Positions 1 through 6,754 of a stretch of DNA of 9,762 nt are shown piece after piece. The notes under the pieces were generated by a model. The model did not search any database. It had not been told where the DNA came from and was given only the letters and a program-made list of their open reading frames with translations. This DNA is from Planctomycetota bacterium (GTDB lineage Bacteria; Planctomycetota; Planctomycetia; Isosphaerales; Isosphaeraceae), in the NCBI GenBank assembly GCA_021818605.1, contig JAKAUH010000750.1, forward strand, positions 1-9,762, written 5' to 3'. Position numbers and translations under genes: made by a program. How positions within the stretch are numbered: position 1 is the first letter of the stretch; the number at the start of each line of letters is the position of its first letter.

Positions 1-2283
1 GCCACGCTGTATGAGCTGGTGACGCTGCGCCCGGTCTTCGAGGGGAACCACCGCCAGGACTTGCTCCGCCGGATCGCGCAGGAGGAGCCGAGGCGCCCGC
101 GTTCCGTCCGGCCGGAGGTCCCGCGCGACCTCGAGACGATCGTCCTCAAGGCGATGGCCAAGGACCCGTCGGGCCGCTATGCCAGTGCCCAGGACCTGGC
201 GGATGACCTCGGCCGATTCCTCGACGACCGGCCGATCCTGGCCCGGCCGCCGGGTCTGCTGGAACGCGTCGCGCGGTGGGCGCGTCGGCACGCCGCGGCC
301 CTGGTGATCGCCGTGCCGCTGCTGGCCGCCATCGCGATCGCGCTGGGCGTGGCCTTTGGCCTCGTGCTGTCCAAGCAGCGCGAGGTCGAGGGTGCCCACA
401 CCGAGGCCCGCCGCCAGCGCGACGAGGCCCGGCGCGCTGTCGATGAGATGTACACGCAGTTCGCCGCGATGCTCGGCCGGCAGCCGGATCTCCAGCTCAT
501 CCAGCGCGACTTTCTGCTCAAGGCGCTCGCGTACTACCAGACGTATGCGACGGAGCGCGACCCGGATCCGTCGGTACGCGGCCGCGCGGGGGTCGCGGCG
601 TTCCGCGTGGGTGAGATCCAGCGCACGCTTGGCAACCCGGCCGAGGCCGAGCGGGCGTACCGGCGGGCGATTGAGGTACTCGAGTCCATCCCGCGTGATC
701 CGGTCGACCGCAACCGGCTCGAGGTCCTGGGCCGCAGCCACGGCAGCCTCGGCCAGCTCCTGGCCGACCTTGGCCGCAAGGACGAGGCGCGGCCCGCGCT
801 CGAGCGGGCGGTCGAGCTGACGCGAGAGTACGCCCAGGTGCCCGTCGCGAATGAGTCGGACCGCTCGGGCCTGGCAGCGGCCGATCATCGGCTCGGCCTG
901 TGGCTCCGGCTGATGGGTCGGCACGCCGAGGCCCAGGAAGCCTATCGCAAGACCATTGAACTAGCCTCATCCGTCGATGGGACGGAGGGCCGCGAGATGC
1001 GGGCCGGCGTGCAGGGGAACCTCGGCGATCTGCTGGCGCTCTCGGGCCGGCCCGAGGAGGCCGAGCGCGCCTTCCGCGAGGCCGTGGCGACGTACCGCTC
1101 GCTGGTCAACGGGGATCCAGGGGTGCCGGTGTATCGCCAGGAGCTAGCGCGGGCGCTCGAGCGCCTGGGCATGCTGGCATCCGCGCGGCCCGGCGGTCTG
1201 CCCGAGGCCGCCCGGCTGCTGAACGAGGCACTCGCGCTGTTCGACCAGCTGGCGTCGGATTCGCCCAGCGTGCCGATGTACCGCCGCGAGCTGGCGACGA
1301 CCCTGGTCGCCCTGGCCGAGGTCCGCGCTGCCGCCCGCCGGCCGGGCGAGGCGCTGCCGCTGGCCGAGCGCGCCGTGAAGCTGACCGACGAGCTGCTGGC
1401 CGATGCGAGAGCGGGAAGCGGAGCCGGTGCCGGAGCCGGTGCCGGTGCCGGAGCGGCCTCGTCGTCCGCGGACCTGCGCCGCCTGCTGCTTCGCGCGCTC
1501 GACCGGCAGGTTGAGGCACTCTCCGCGTCGGATCGCCCGGCCGGCCTCGAGGCCGCTCTGAAGCGCTCGATCGCGATCCGCGAGGCGTTGTCCGCCGAGA
1601 ATGGAACGGAACCAACGGCCACCGACCGCGCCGCGATTGCGTCCGCCGGCGCTCGGGTGGGAGCGATCCTGGCCGCGCGCGGGGATCTGGCCGGTGCGCG
1701 TCGAGCGCTCCGCCAGGCGGCCGAGCGTCAGCCGGTGGCCTCGCTCGCGGCGGCCAATCTGGCCCGTTGCGTCGAGCTCGCCGCGCGGGACAGCTCGCTC
1801 GAGGCGAAGGCCCGGGATGCCGAGGTGCGCGGGGACATCGCGCGGGCGCTGGACCGCCTGCGGCATGCCGTCGACTCGGGCGACGACCGGGATCCGGCCG
1901 CGTCCTATCTCCTCTCTTGGCTATTGATCGCCGGCCCGTTGCCCGATCTGCGCGACCCGCCCGAGTCGGCCCGGATCGCCCGAGAGTTACTGGCCCGCGC
2001 GCCGAAGTCGTGGGTCGCCTGGGCGACGCTGGGCGCCGCGCAGTACCGCAGTGGTGCCCCGCGCGATGCGGTCACCGCGCTCGAGCACGCCGCCGAGCTC
2101 AACCGCGGCGATCTGCACTACTACGGCTTCTTCCTGGCGATGGCCTATCGGCAGCTCGACGACGACGACCGCGCCCGCGACACGTTCGACCGCACCGACC
2201 GCCGCCTTGAGGGCCTATCGCTCGACGACGAGATCCGGCGCCTGAGAACCGAGGCCGCCGAATGCCTGGGCCGCCCGAAGTAG
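1..2283 (+). CDS. Ser/Thr protein kinase with TM anchor and TPR tail (5' partial)
   Basis: The reading frame is open from the first base, so the start and most of the kinase domain lie outside the window; 760 codons are visible. Codons 1-72 read as the end of a Hanks-type kinase C-lobe: ATLYELVTLRPVFEG, then an invariant-type arginine region in LKAMAKDPSGRYASAQDLADDL. A hydrophobic stretch at codons 98-123 (AAALVIAVPLLAAIAIALGV) is a single membrane span, followed by a charged, probably coiled segment (KQREVEGAHTEARRQRDEAR). The rest is degenerate TPRs, for example GNPAEAERAYRRAIEVLE, GRHAEAQEAYRKTIELA and GRPEEAERAFREAVATY, with an Ala-Gly linker at codons 471-486. The end (WVAWATLGAAQYRSGAPRDAVTALE, then FFLAMAYRQLDDDDRARDTFDR) matches the usual tail of planctomycete kinases of this class. 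By family it phosphorylates proteins from the cytoplasmic side, with TPRs as partner-binding surface. The substrate is unknown. The stop TAG lies inside a repeat. Confidence 0.93.
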   Translation, partial: ATLYELVTLRPVFEGNHRQDLLRRIAQEEPRRPRSVRPEVPRDLETIVLKAMAKDPSGRYASAQDLADDLGRFLDDRPILARPPGLLERVARWARRHAAALVIAVPLLAAIAIALGVAFGLVLSKQREVEGAHTEARRQRDEARRAVDEMYTQFAAMLGRQPDLQLIQRDFLLKALAYYQTYATERDPDPSVRGRAGVAAFRVGEIQRTLGNPAEAERAYRRAIEVLESIPRDPVDRNRLEVLGRSHGSLGQLLADLGRKDEARPALERAVELTREYAQVPVANESDRSGLAAADHRLGLWLRLMGRHAEAQEAYRKTIELASSVDGTEGREMRAGVQGNLGDLLALSGRPEEAERAFREAVATYRSLVNGDPGVPVYRQELARALERLGMLASARPGGLPEAARLLNEALALFDQLASDSPSVPMYRRELATTLVALAEVRAAARRPGEALPLAERAVKLTDELLADARAGSGAGAGAGAGAGAASSSADLRRLLLRALDRQVEALSASDRPAGLEAALKRSIAIREALSAENGTEPTATDRAAIASAGARVGAILAARGDLAGARRALRQAAERQPVASLAAANLARCVELAARDSSLEAKARDAEVRGDIARALDRLRHAVDSGDDRDPAASYLLSWLLIAGPLPDLRDPPESARIARELLARAPKSWVAWATLGAAQYRSGAPRDAVTALEHAAELNRGDLHYYGFFLAMAYRQLDDDDRARDTFDRTDRRLEGLSLDDEIRRLRTEAAECLGRPK

Positions 2284-2692
2284 GTCAGGCTTTCCAGCCT
2301 GACGCCGCCCGACCCGATCCGCCCGAAGTCGGTCAGGCTTTTCGCCTGACGCCGATCCGAATCCGACCGATCCGACCGGGACGGAGTCAGGCTGGAAAGC
2401 CTGACCGACACGGCCCGGCCGATCCGCCCGAAGTCGGTCAGGCATTCCTGCCCGACGCGGCCCGACCCGATCCGATCCGGCCGGGCGCGATCCGATTCGC
2501 CCGGCCGCCGACGTCAGGCTGAGAGCCTGACCGACACGGCCCGGCCGATCTGATCCGCCCGAAGTCGGGCAGGCTTTTCGCCTGACGCGGTCCGATCCGG
2601 CCGGGCGCGATCTGCCCGCCGACGTCAGGCTGAGAGCCTGACCGACACGGCCCGGCCGATCCGCCCGTAGTAGGTCAGGCTCTTAGCCTGAC
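2272..2692. repeat. Cluster of eight REP-like GTCAGGC/GCCTGAC hairpins
   Basis: Eight short inverted repeats lie at 2284-2303, 2332-2350, 2386-2405, 2437-2456, 2513-2531, 2568-2586, 2624-2642 and 2674-2692. Each has GTCAGGC(T) and (A)GCCTGAC arms around a 3-6 nt loop such as TTCC, TTTTC or GAG. The fourth and sixth copies carry one mismatch in the stem. Copies 1, 2, 4, 6 and 8 carry the left flank CCGCCCGAAGT or a close variant. Copies 3, 5 and 7 are in the opposite orientation and are followed by CGACACGGCCCGGCCGATC. From copy 3 onward the pattern is a reverse-forward pair repeated about every 106-131 bp. The cluster sits between two convergent genes, the classical place for REP/BIME elements. 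From memory, planctomycete databases contain many spurious peptides with VGQAFQPD and QAGKPD, which are translations of this motif. A role in mRNA 3'-end protection or termination is inference. Confidence 0.9.
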
Positions 2693-2751
2693 GCGGCCCC
2701 GCCCGGCTCGATCCGCCCAACCGCCGATCCATCATCGACCGCTCGCCGCAT
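2683..2751 (-). pseudogene. Remnant 5' end of a TPR A-like gene
   Basis: On the minus strand a ribosome binding site (GGAGG, 2764-2760) and an ATG at 2751 open a 22-codon frame, MRRAVDDGSAVGR followed by IEPGGAASG and a TAA at 2685-2683. The first 39 bases match the first 39 bases of TPR A (4311-4273) at 35 positions, and all four differences are transitions. The leader GGAGGACAATCCC is also nearly identical to that of TPR A. The similarity ends at codon 13, after which the sequence turns into the flank of the hairpin cluster, and the stop codon lies in the eighth hairpin. This looks like the stump of a tandem duplicate whose body was deleted. A functional leader peptide is possible but there is no gene for it to control. 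Confidence 0.7.
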
Positions 2752-2781
2752 GGGATTGTCCTCCCTGTGAGATCCGGCTCG

Positions 2782-4311
2782 TCAGTGTGTCGCCGGGCGG
2801 TCGGGCTTCCCGGCCCGGTAGAGGTTGAGCCGATGCTCGCCCTCGGTGCGAGCCTTACCGGCAGGGCGCAGGTCGTTGGCCTGCGATTGCCACCGCGCGG
2901 CCAGGGGGAAGTCGCCGGCCTCGGCCCAGGCGGCGGCGAGGTCGTCGAGCGTTGCGGGGTCACTCCAGCCGGAGAGGACGCACAGTTGTGTCGCGGTGCT
3001 CGCGGCGCGTCGCCTTGTTGCGGCGTCGTGGTCGCCCGCCTTGTCGTAGGCCGCCGCCAGCATTTCGAGCTTCGCCGGGACCTTCCAGTCGGTGGCCGTG
3101 CACGCCCGGGTCGCGGCGAGGATCGCGGCCTGCCTGGCCGGGTCTGCCGGGCGACTGGCCTGTCGCTCGCCAAGAGAGGCCCCGGCCGCAGACGGTCGTT
3201 CTCGTCGCGCCACGCCGGTGAACTTATTCTCGCGATCGTACTCGGCCCGCATTCGTGCGTTCTCCTCCCGGAGTTTGCGGGCCTCGGTGTTCTTCGGGTC
3301 GATCTGGAGCGCCCGGTCGAAGTCGTATTCCGCCCGGTCGAACTGGTCGGCGATCATTCGGAGTTCGCCGCATTCCACGTAAATCTCGGCGTTCTTCGGG
3401 TCGAGTCGGAACGCCTCGCCGAGGTCCGCGCTCATCCTGTCATCGTCCATGTTCAGCCCGTGGACCCTGGCGCGAACGACGTGGTAGTAGGCGTCATTCG
3501 GGGCGAGCCGGACGGCCTCGTTGGCGTCGGCCATTGCCAGCTCGATGGCATCTTGATCGCGGTAGATTCGGGCCTCGGCGCGATTGGCGTGGGCGGAGTC
3601 GGATTTCGGATTCAGCCGGATGGCCTCGTCGAGGTCGGCGATGGCGCGGTCGTAATCTCGCTTCGCAAGCCGGGCGGCGCCGCGGTTGCAGTAGGCGGTT
3701 GCGTATTTGGGATCGATCCGGATGGCCTCGTTGCAGTCGGCGATGGCCCTGTCGTAATCCTTCTTCAGGAGCCAGACATTCGCTCGATTGTTGAAATGGG
3801 CCGGGAGACCGGGGTCGACCCGGATGGCCTCGTTCAGGTCCTCAAGTGCCCGGTCGATCTCTTTTCGTTCCAACCGGACGGCACCGCGGCAGGAATACGC
3901 GATGGCCAATCCGGGGTCGATCCGGATCGCGGAGTCGCAGTCCGCAAGGCTTTGCTCCAGCTCGCCCTTGCCATCGTGGGCCCGGGCGCGCTGGGCGTAG
4001 GCGAGGGCGTGTCGCGGGTCGAGGCGAATCGCGTCGGTGAATAGCCGGATTGCAGCGTCGTACTCGCGCTTGTTGAGGGCCTCGACGCCGCGATCGTAGG
4101 CTGTGCTGGCCGGTTCGGCTGGCTTCGGGTTGCTCGCAGCTCTGGGTGCCGCGGGCGTGTTTGGCCGGTCGTCCGCCGGAGCCGGACCGGCCGCCGCCGA
4201 TGGGGCTGCTCTCGCCAGGGCGACCATCATCAGGACCCCTGCAATCGCGGCCGGGCGACGTCCCTGTCCCGGCCGCCCAACCGCCGATCTGTCGTCGATC
4301 GCTCGCCGCAT
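2782..4311 (-). CDS. Exported TPR-repeat protein A
   Basis: This 509-residue protein is read from the ATG at 4311, which has GGAGG at 4324-4320 with 8 nt spacing. An in-frame ATG at 4356 would add 15 residues but has no comparable site. A basic start (MRRAIDDRSAVGRPGQGRR) leads into the hydrophobic AAIAGVLMMVALARAAPSAAAG at about 21-42, an export signal or membrane anchor, then a Pro/Ala-rich spacer to residue 70. Residues 71 to about 344 form eight consecutive 34-residue TPRs of the type YCNRGAARLAKRDYDRAIAD plus DEAIRLNPKSD. A linker rich in Arg and Glu follows, then two copies of a module with the pattern AC-T-WK-P-LE-LAAAY-KAGD (RACTATDWKVPAKLEMLAAA and QLCVLSGWSDPATLDDLAAA). It ends RLNLYRAGKPDRPATH, like TPR B. 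TPR arrays bind proteins. The partner is unknown and no catalytic motif is visible. Its neighbour TPR B, in the same orientation 239 bp upstream, is a probable paralogue. Confidence 0.9.
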   Translation of the reverse strand: MRRAIDDRSAVGRPGQGRRPAAIAGVLMMVALARAAPSAAAGPAPADDRPNTPAAPRAASNPKPAEPASTAYDRGVEALNKREYDAAIRLFTDAIRLDPRHALAYAQRARAHDGKGELEQSLADCDSAIRIDPGLAIAYSCRGAVRLERKEIDRALEDLNEAIRVDPGLPAHFNNRANVWLLKKDYDRAIADCNEAIRIDPKYATAYCNRGAARLAKRDYDRAIADLDEAIRLNPKSDSAHANRAEARIYRDQDAIELAMADANEAVRLAPNDAYYHVVRARVHGLNMDDDRMSADLGEAFRLDPKNAEIYVECGELRMIADQFDRAEYDFDRALQIDPKNTEARKLREENARMRAEYDRENKFTGVARRERPSAAGASLGERQASRPADPARQAAILAATRACTATDWKVPAKLEMLAAAYDKAGDHDAATRRRAASTATQLCVLSGWSDPATLDDLAAAWAEAGDFPLAARWQSQANDLRPAGKARTEGEHRLNLYRAGKPDRPATH

Positions 4312-4319
4312 GGGATCGT

Positions 4320-4324
4320 CCTCC
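4320..4324 (-). promoter_or_regulatory. Ribosome binding site of TPR A
   Basis: GGAGG read on the minus strand, 8 nt before the ATG at 4311. It decides for this start over the in-frame ATG at 4356. The same leader is found again before the gene remnant at 2751. Confidence 0.7.
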
Positions 4325-4405
4325 GTGACTCGTTTTGCCGGCCTGCGTGTTGTCACTAGCAGGGGTCTCCCGCACCTGCCTCTCCGACCGGTCCGATCCG
4401 GTCCG

Positions 4406-4482
4406 CTGTAGGAGGCGGCTCCACCCGCCGACCCGGTCCGCTCCGGTCCGCTCCGGTCGGGGGACAGAGCCCCCTCCTACAG
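4406..4482. repeat. Inverted pair of 28-bp hairpin elements
   Basis: The gap between the two TPR genes (4312-4550) holds a 28-bp element twice, at 4406-4433 on the plus strand and at 4482-4455 on the minus strand. Both begin CTGTAGGAGG and end CCGACC. Each can fold a 5-bp stem around a 6-nt loop: GGCGG with CCGCC in the left copy, and GGGGG with CCCCC in the right copy. The two copies differ at five positions: three in the loop and two that exchange one stem base pair for another. The two copies can also pair with each other through 16-base arms with one mismatch. The rest of the gap (about 4381-4405, 4434-4454 and 4486-4536) is made of short CCGGTCCG-type repeats. A terminator for TPR B is possible, but no run of T follows, so intrinsic termination is not supported. 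Confidence 0.8.
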
Positions 4483-4550
4483 GGAACCGGTCCGATGTGG
4501 TCTGTCGACCCGACCCGGTCCGGTCCGGTCCGATTCGACGCTCCACCCGC

Positions 4551-6290
4551 TCAGGGCGTGACCTCGCGATAAGGCTTGCTGGCCTGGTAGAGCTTCAACC
4601 GGGCGGTGCCCTCGGTCTTTTCCTTGCCGTCGGGGAACAGGGCATTCGCCGTGGTCTGCCACTTGATGGCCGAGGCGAAGTCGCCCGCCTCGGCGCAGGC
4701 GGCGGCCAGGGTGTCCAGCACGCCTGGCTCCTTCCACTCGGTCTGCTCGCAGGCTTGCTTCGCCAGCGTGGTGGCGCGCTGGCCGTCGCGGTACTTTGCC
4801 ACCGGGCACGTCGCGCTGATCCAGGCGCGGCCGTTGAGGGCGTCGGGGTTCTCCGGGTCCAGTTGCAGGGCGTGATCGAGGTCGGCGATCGCCCTGTCGT
4901 ACACCTTCCGCTCGAACCAGACCATGCCGCGGTTCGAATACGACCACGGGCTGCCGGGGTCGAGGCGCACCGCGCGGTCCAGGTCGAGCATCGCACGGTC
5001 ATGGTCGTGCTTCTCGAACCACGCCAGGCCGCGGTTGCAGTACGCCCACGCGTTGCGCGGGTCGAGCTTGATGACGCGCGAATAATCGGCGATCGCCCGG
5101 TCGTGATCGGCCTGGTCGGTGTAGATCCCGGCGCGGAGGGCGTAGGGATCGGGGCTCTCGGGACCGAGCTTCAGCGCGGTCTCGCAATCCGCGATCGCGC
5201 GGTTGTAGTCCTTCTTCTCGCGATAGGTCAGCGCCCGGGCGAGGTACACGCCGGGGTTCTTCGGATCGAGGCGGATGGCCTCGGTGAAGTCGGCGATCGC
5301 GCGGTCATATTCCTTCTTCTCGCGATAGCCGGCGCCGCGCGACTGATAGGCCAGGGCGGCCCTGGGCTCGAGGCGGATGATTCGGGTGTAGTCGGCGATC
5401 GCCGTGTCGACATCCCCCTTCTGGCCGGCCGCGGCGGCGCGGCCCGCGTAGGCGTCGAGGTCGTTCGGGTTGATCCGCAGGGCCGTGTCGAAGTCGGCGA
5501 TGGCCCGGTCGGGCTGCCCCATCATCATCCGGGTCGCCGCGCGGCTGGTATAGGCGGCGGAGTCCTTCGGATCGAGGCGGATGGCCTCGGAGAAGTCGGC
5601 GATCGCCTGCGGAAACTGGCGGAGCGCCGCATACGCCGCACCGCGGTGGCCGAATGCGTCGGCGTTGCCAGGCCGCAGGCGGATCAGTTGCGAGTAGTCG
5701 GCGATGGCCCCGTCGTATTCCTCGCGGGCCGAACGCACGACGCCCCGGATCTCATAAGCGAGCGGGTCATCGGGCGCCAGGCGGATCGCCTCGTTGCAGT
5801 CGGCCAGCGCGTGCTCGGCGTCGCCGCGCTCGATCAGCAGGATCTTGCCCCGCATGGCGAACGCGAACGCATCCTTCGGATTCGCCGCGATGGCGTCGCT
5901 GAAGAAGGCCACCGCCCGCTCGACCGGGATCACCGCGCCGGCATCGGCCCAGCCGGCGGCGCCGCCATCCAGGTGCAGCCGGACCGACGAGCCCTTCACC
6001 TGGTCGACCAGGTAGATGTCGCCGTTCGATGCGCGGCCAGGCGAGCGCCCGTTGGCATGGCCCGGCTCGGCGCTGAGTGCCAGTCCCGCGTGCCGCGGCA
6101 CCACCCGCTTGCCAGTCAGCTCGGCGGCGCTGGCCGTCGCCTTCGCGCCGATTGCCGGCTCGTCGCCTCGCGCGGCGCCCGTCATCAGGCCCGCACTGAT
6201 CCCGATCCCCAGACCCAGGACCCATGCTGACCGATGCCGACGACTCCGCCGGCGCCCGTCCGTCGCCCCGTTTTGTTCCAGTCGCACCAT
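4551..6290 (-). CDS. Exported SH3-like/TPR-repeat protein B
   Basis: This 579-residue protein starts at the ATG at 6290, preceded by AGGAGG at 6303-6298 with 7 nt spacing. Residues 1-20 are strongly basic and 21-41 hydrophobic (SAWVLGLGIGISAGLMTGAA), an export signal with possible cleavage near ARG-DEP. Residues 58-122 form a small SH3-like domain: LTGKRVVPRH at its start, DIYLVDQVKG in the middle, GGAAGWADAGAVIPVERA at its end. It runs directly into a helix and then ten 34/35-residue TPRs at about 143-484, such as YQSRGAGYREKKEYDRAIAD plus FTEAIRLDPKNPGV. The C-terminus has LNGRAWISATCPVAKYRDG, then one copy of the ACEQTEWKEPGVLDTLAAAC module and the end RLKLYQASKPYREVTP. This layout is common in planctomycete exported TPR proteins. 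A binding scaffold outside the cytoplasmic membrane is the likely role; the ligand is unknown. It is probably paralogous to TPR A, which has two copies of the C-terminal module and no SH3-like part. Confidence 0.92.
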   Translation of the reverse strand: MVRLEQNGATDGRRRSRRHRSAWVLGLGIGISAGLMTGAARGDEPAIGAKATASAAELTGKRVVPRHAGLALSAEPGHANGRSPGRASNGDIYLVDQVKGSSVRLHLDGGAAGWADAGAVIPVERAVAFFSDAIAANPKDAFAFAMRGKILLIERGDAEHALADCNEAIRLAPDDPLAYEIRGVVRSAREEYDGAIADYSQLIRLRPGNADAFGHRGAAYAALRQFPQAIADFSEAIRLDPKDSAAYTSRAATRMMMGQPDRAIADFDTALRINPNDLDAYAGRAAAAGQKGDVDTAIADYTRIIRLEPRAALAYQSRGAGYREKKEYDRAIADFTEAIRLDPKNPGVYLARALTYREKKDYNRAIADCETALKLGPESPDPYALRAGIYTDQADHDRAIADYSRVIKLDPRNAWAYCNRGLAWFEKHDHDRAMLDLDRAVRLDPGSPWSYSNRGMVWFERKVYDRAIADLDHALQLDPENPDALNGRAWISATCPVAKYRDGQRATTLAKQACEQTEWKEPGVLDTLAAACAEAGDFASAIKWQTTANALFPDGKEKTEGTARLKLYQASKPYREVTP

Positions 6291-6297
6291 CCCCGCT

Positions 6298-6303
6298 CCT
6301 CCT
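6298..6303 (-). promoter_or_regulatory. Ribosome binding site of TPR B
   Basis: AGGAGG on the minus strand, 7 nt before the ATG at 6290. It is the strongest Shine-Dalgarno match in the window and fixes the start of TPR B. Confidence 0.75.
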
Positions 6304-6640
6304 GTCGAGTGCCTCGTGCGCCGCGGTGCGCGATGGCCAGGGCCGTTACGCCCCGCGACCGATCGAATCGATCGTCCGGATCCCTCCCTGGGCTGGCTGG
6401 GCGATCAGCATGAGCGTCGGCGGGCGGGCTGTCGTGTTGTCGAGGTGAGGAATCGAGGTGCGAGGACCGCTCGGGTCGAGTCATGCCGTTCTGGCGCGTC
6501 GCGTCGCGTCGCCCATCAGTCGGCCGGCCGGGCCGTCATCTCCTGTCGCGGGAGCCGGACTCGGCGGGGAGGATAGTCCAATCCGGCGATTCGCACAAGG
6601 CGAAGGGAGCGGCTCGGTGGTGAGCGGTGAGCAGCTCGGC
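6304..6640. other. Gap upstream of TPR B, no gene seen
   Basis: No frame here has a plausible start, ribosome binding site and protein-like composition. The one short structure seen is the perfect 15-base palindrome CGATCGAATCGATCG at 6360-6374, about 70 bp upstream of the TPR B start. It could be an operator or chance. No clear promoter hexamers were found. The rest is ordinary GC-rich sequence, with some CGTCG-type repetition near 6495-6512. Confidence 0.5.
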
Positions 6641-6738
6641 GGTGAGTGGCTCGCCACTCGCCACTCGCCACTCGCCGAGCCACTCGCCACTCGCCGAGCC
6701 ACTCGCCATTCGCCGAGCCACTCGCCACTTCCCGAGCC
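6641..6738. repeat. CCACTCG heptamer / 19-bp tandem repeat with hairpin
   Basis: Just past the 3' end of the DUF1559 gene, the heptamer CCACTCG is iterated from 6653. It then becomes a 19-bp unit, GAGCCACTCGCCACTCGCC, at 6677-6695, 6696-6714 and 6715-6733, with a partial fourth copy at 6734-6738. The first unit is exact and the next two carry one and two substitutions. At its left edge, GGTGAGTGGC (6641-6650) and GCCACTCGCC (6653-6662) form an inverted repeat with one mismatch and a 2-nt spacer, so the array starts with a hairpin or cruciform. Read on the minus strand it gives GEWRVASGEW-like peptides, which I recall as a common spurious translation in planctomycete genomes. Its position fits a gene 3' end, but no function is evident. 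Confidence 0.85.
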
Positions 6739-6754
6739 GCTTCCCCAGCCAAGC

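Noticed and set aside
2262..2522. Small open frame reading through the hairpin cluster (GQAFQPD-like peptide)
   Set aside because: It is a translation of the repeat on either strand, with no ribosome binding site.
2767..4044. Plus-strand open frame of about 425 codons opposite TPR A
   Set aside because: Same reason: periodic antisense of TPR repeats with no family match.
4309..4356. Longer N-terminus of TPR A from the ATG at 4356
   Set aside because: The internal ATG at 4311 has GGAGG at good spacing and begins a proper export signal, and the remnant at 2751 repeats exactly this leader and start.
4406..4482. Intrinsic terminator for TPR B
   Set aside because: The hairpins are strong, but no T-run follows on the minus strand, so only a structured repeat is called.
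4335..6230. Long plus-strand open frame (about 630 codons) opposite TPR B
   Set aside because: It is the mirror of the TPR coding frame in GC-rich DNA. Its periodic VGDRPV-like pattern is the antisense of the TPR motif, and TPR B has the family match and ribosome binding site.
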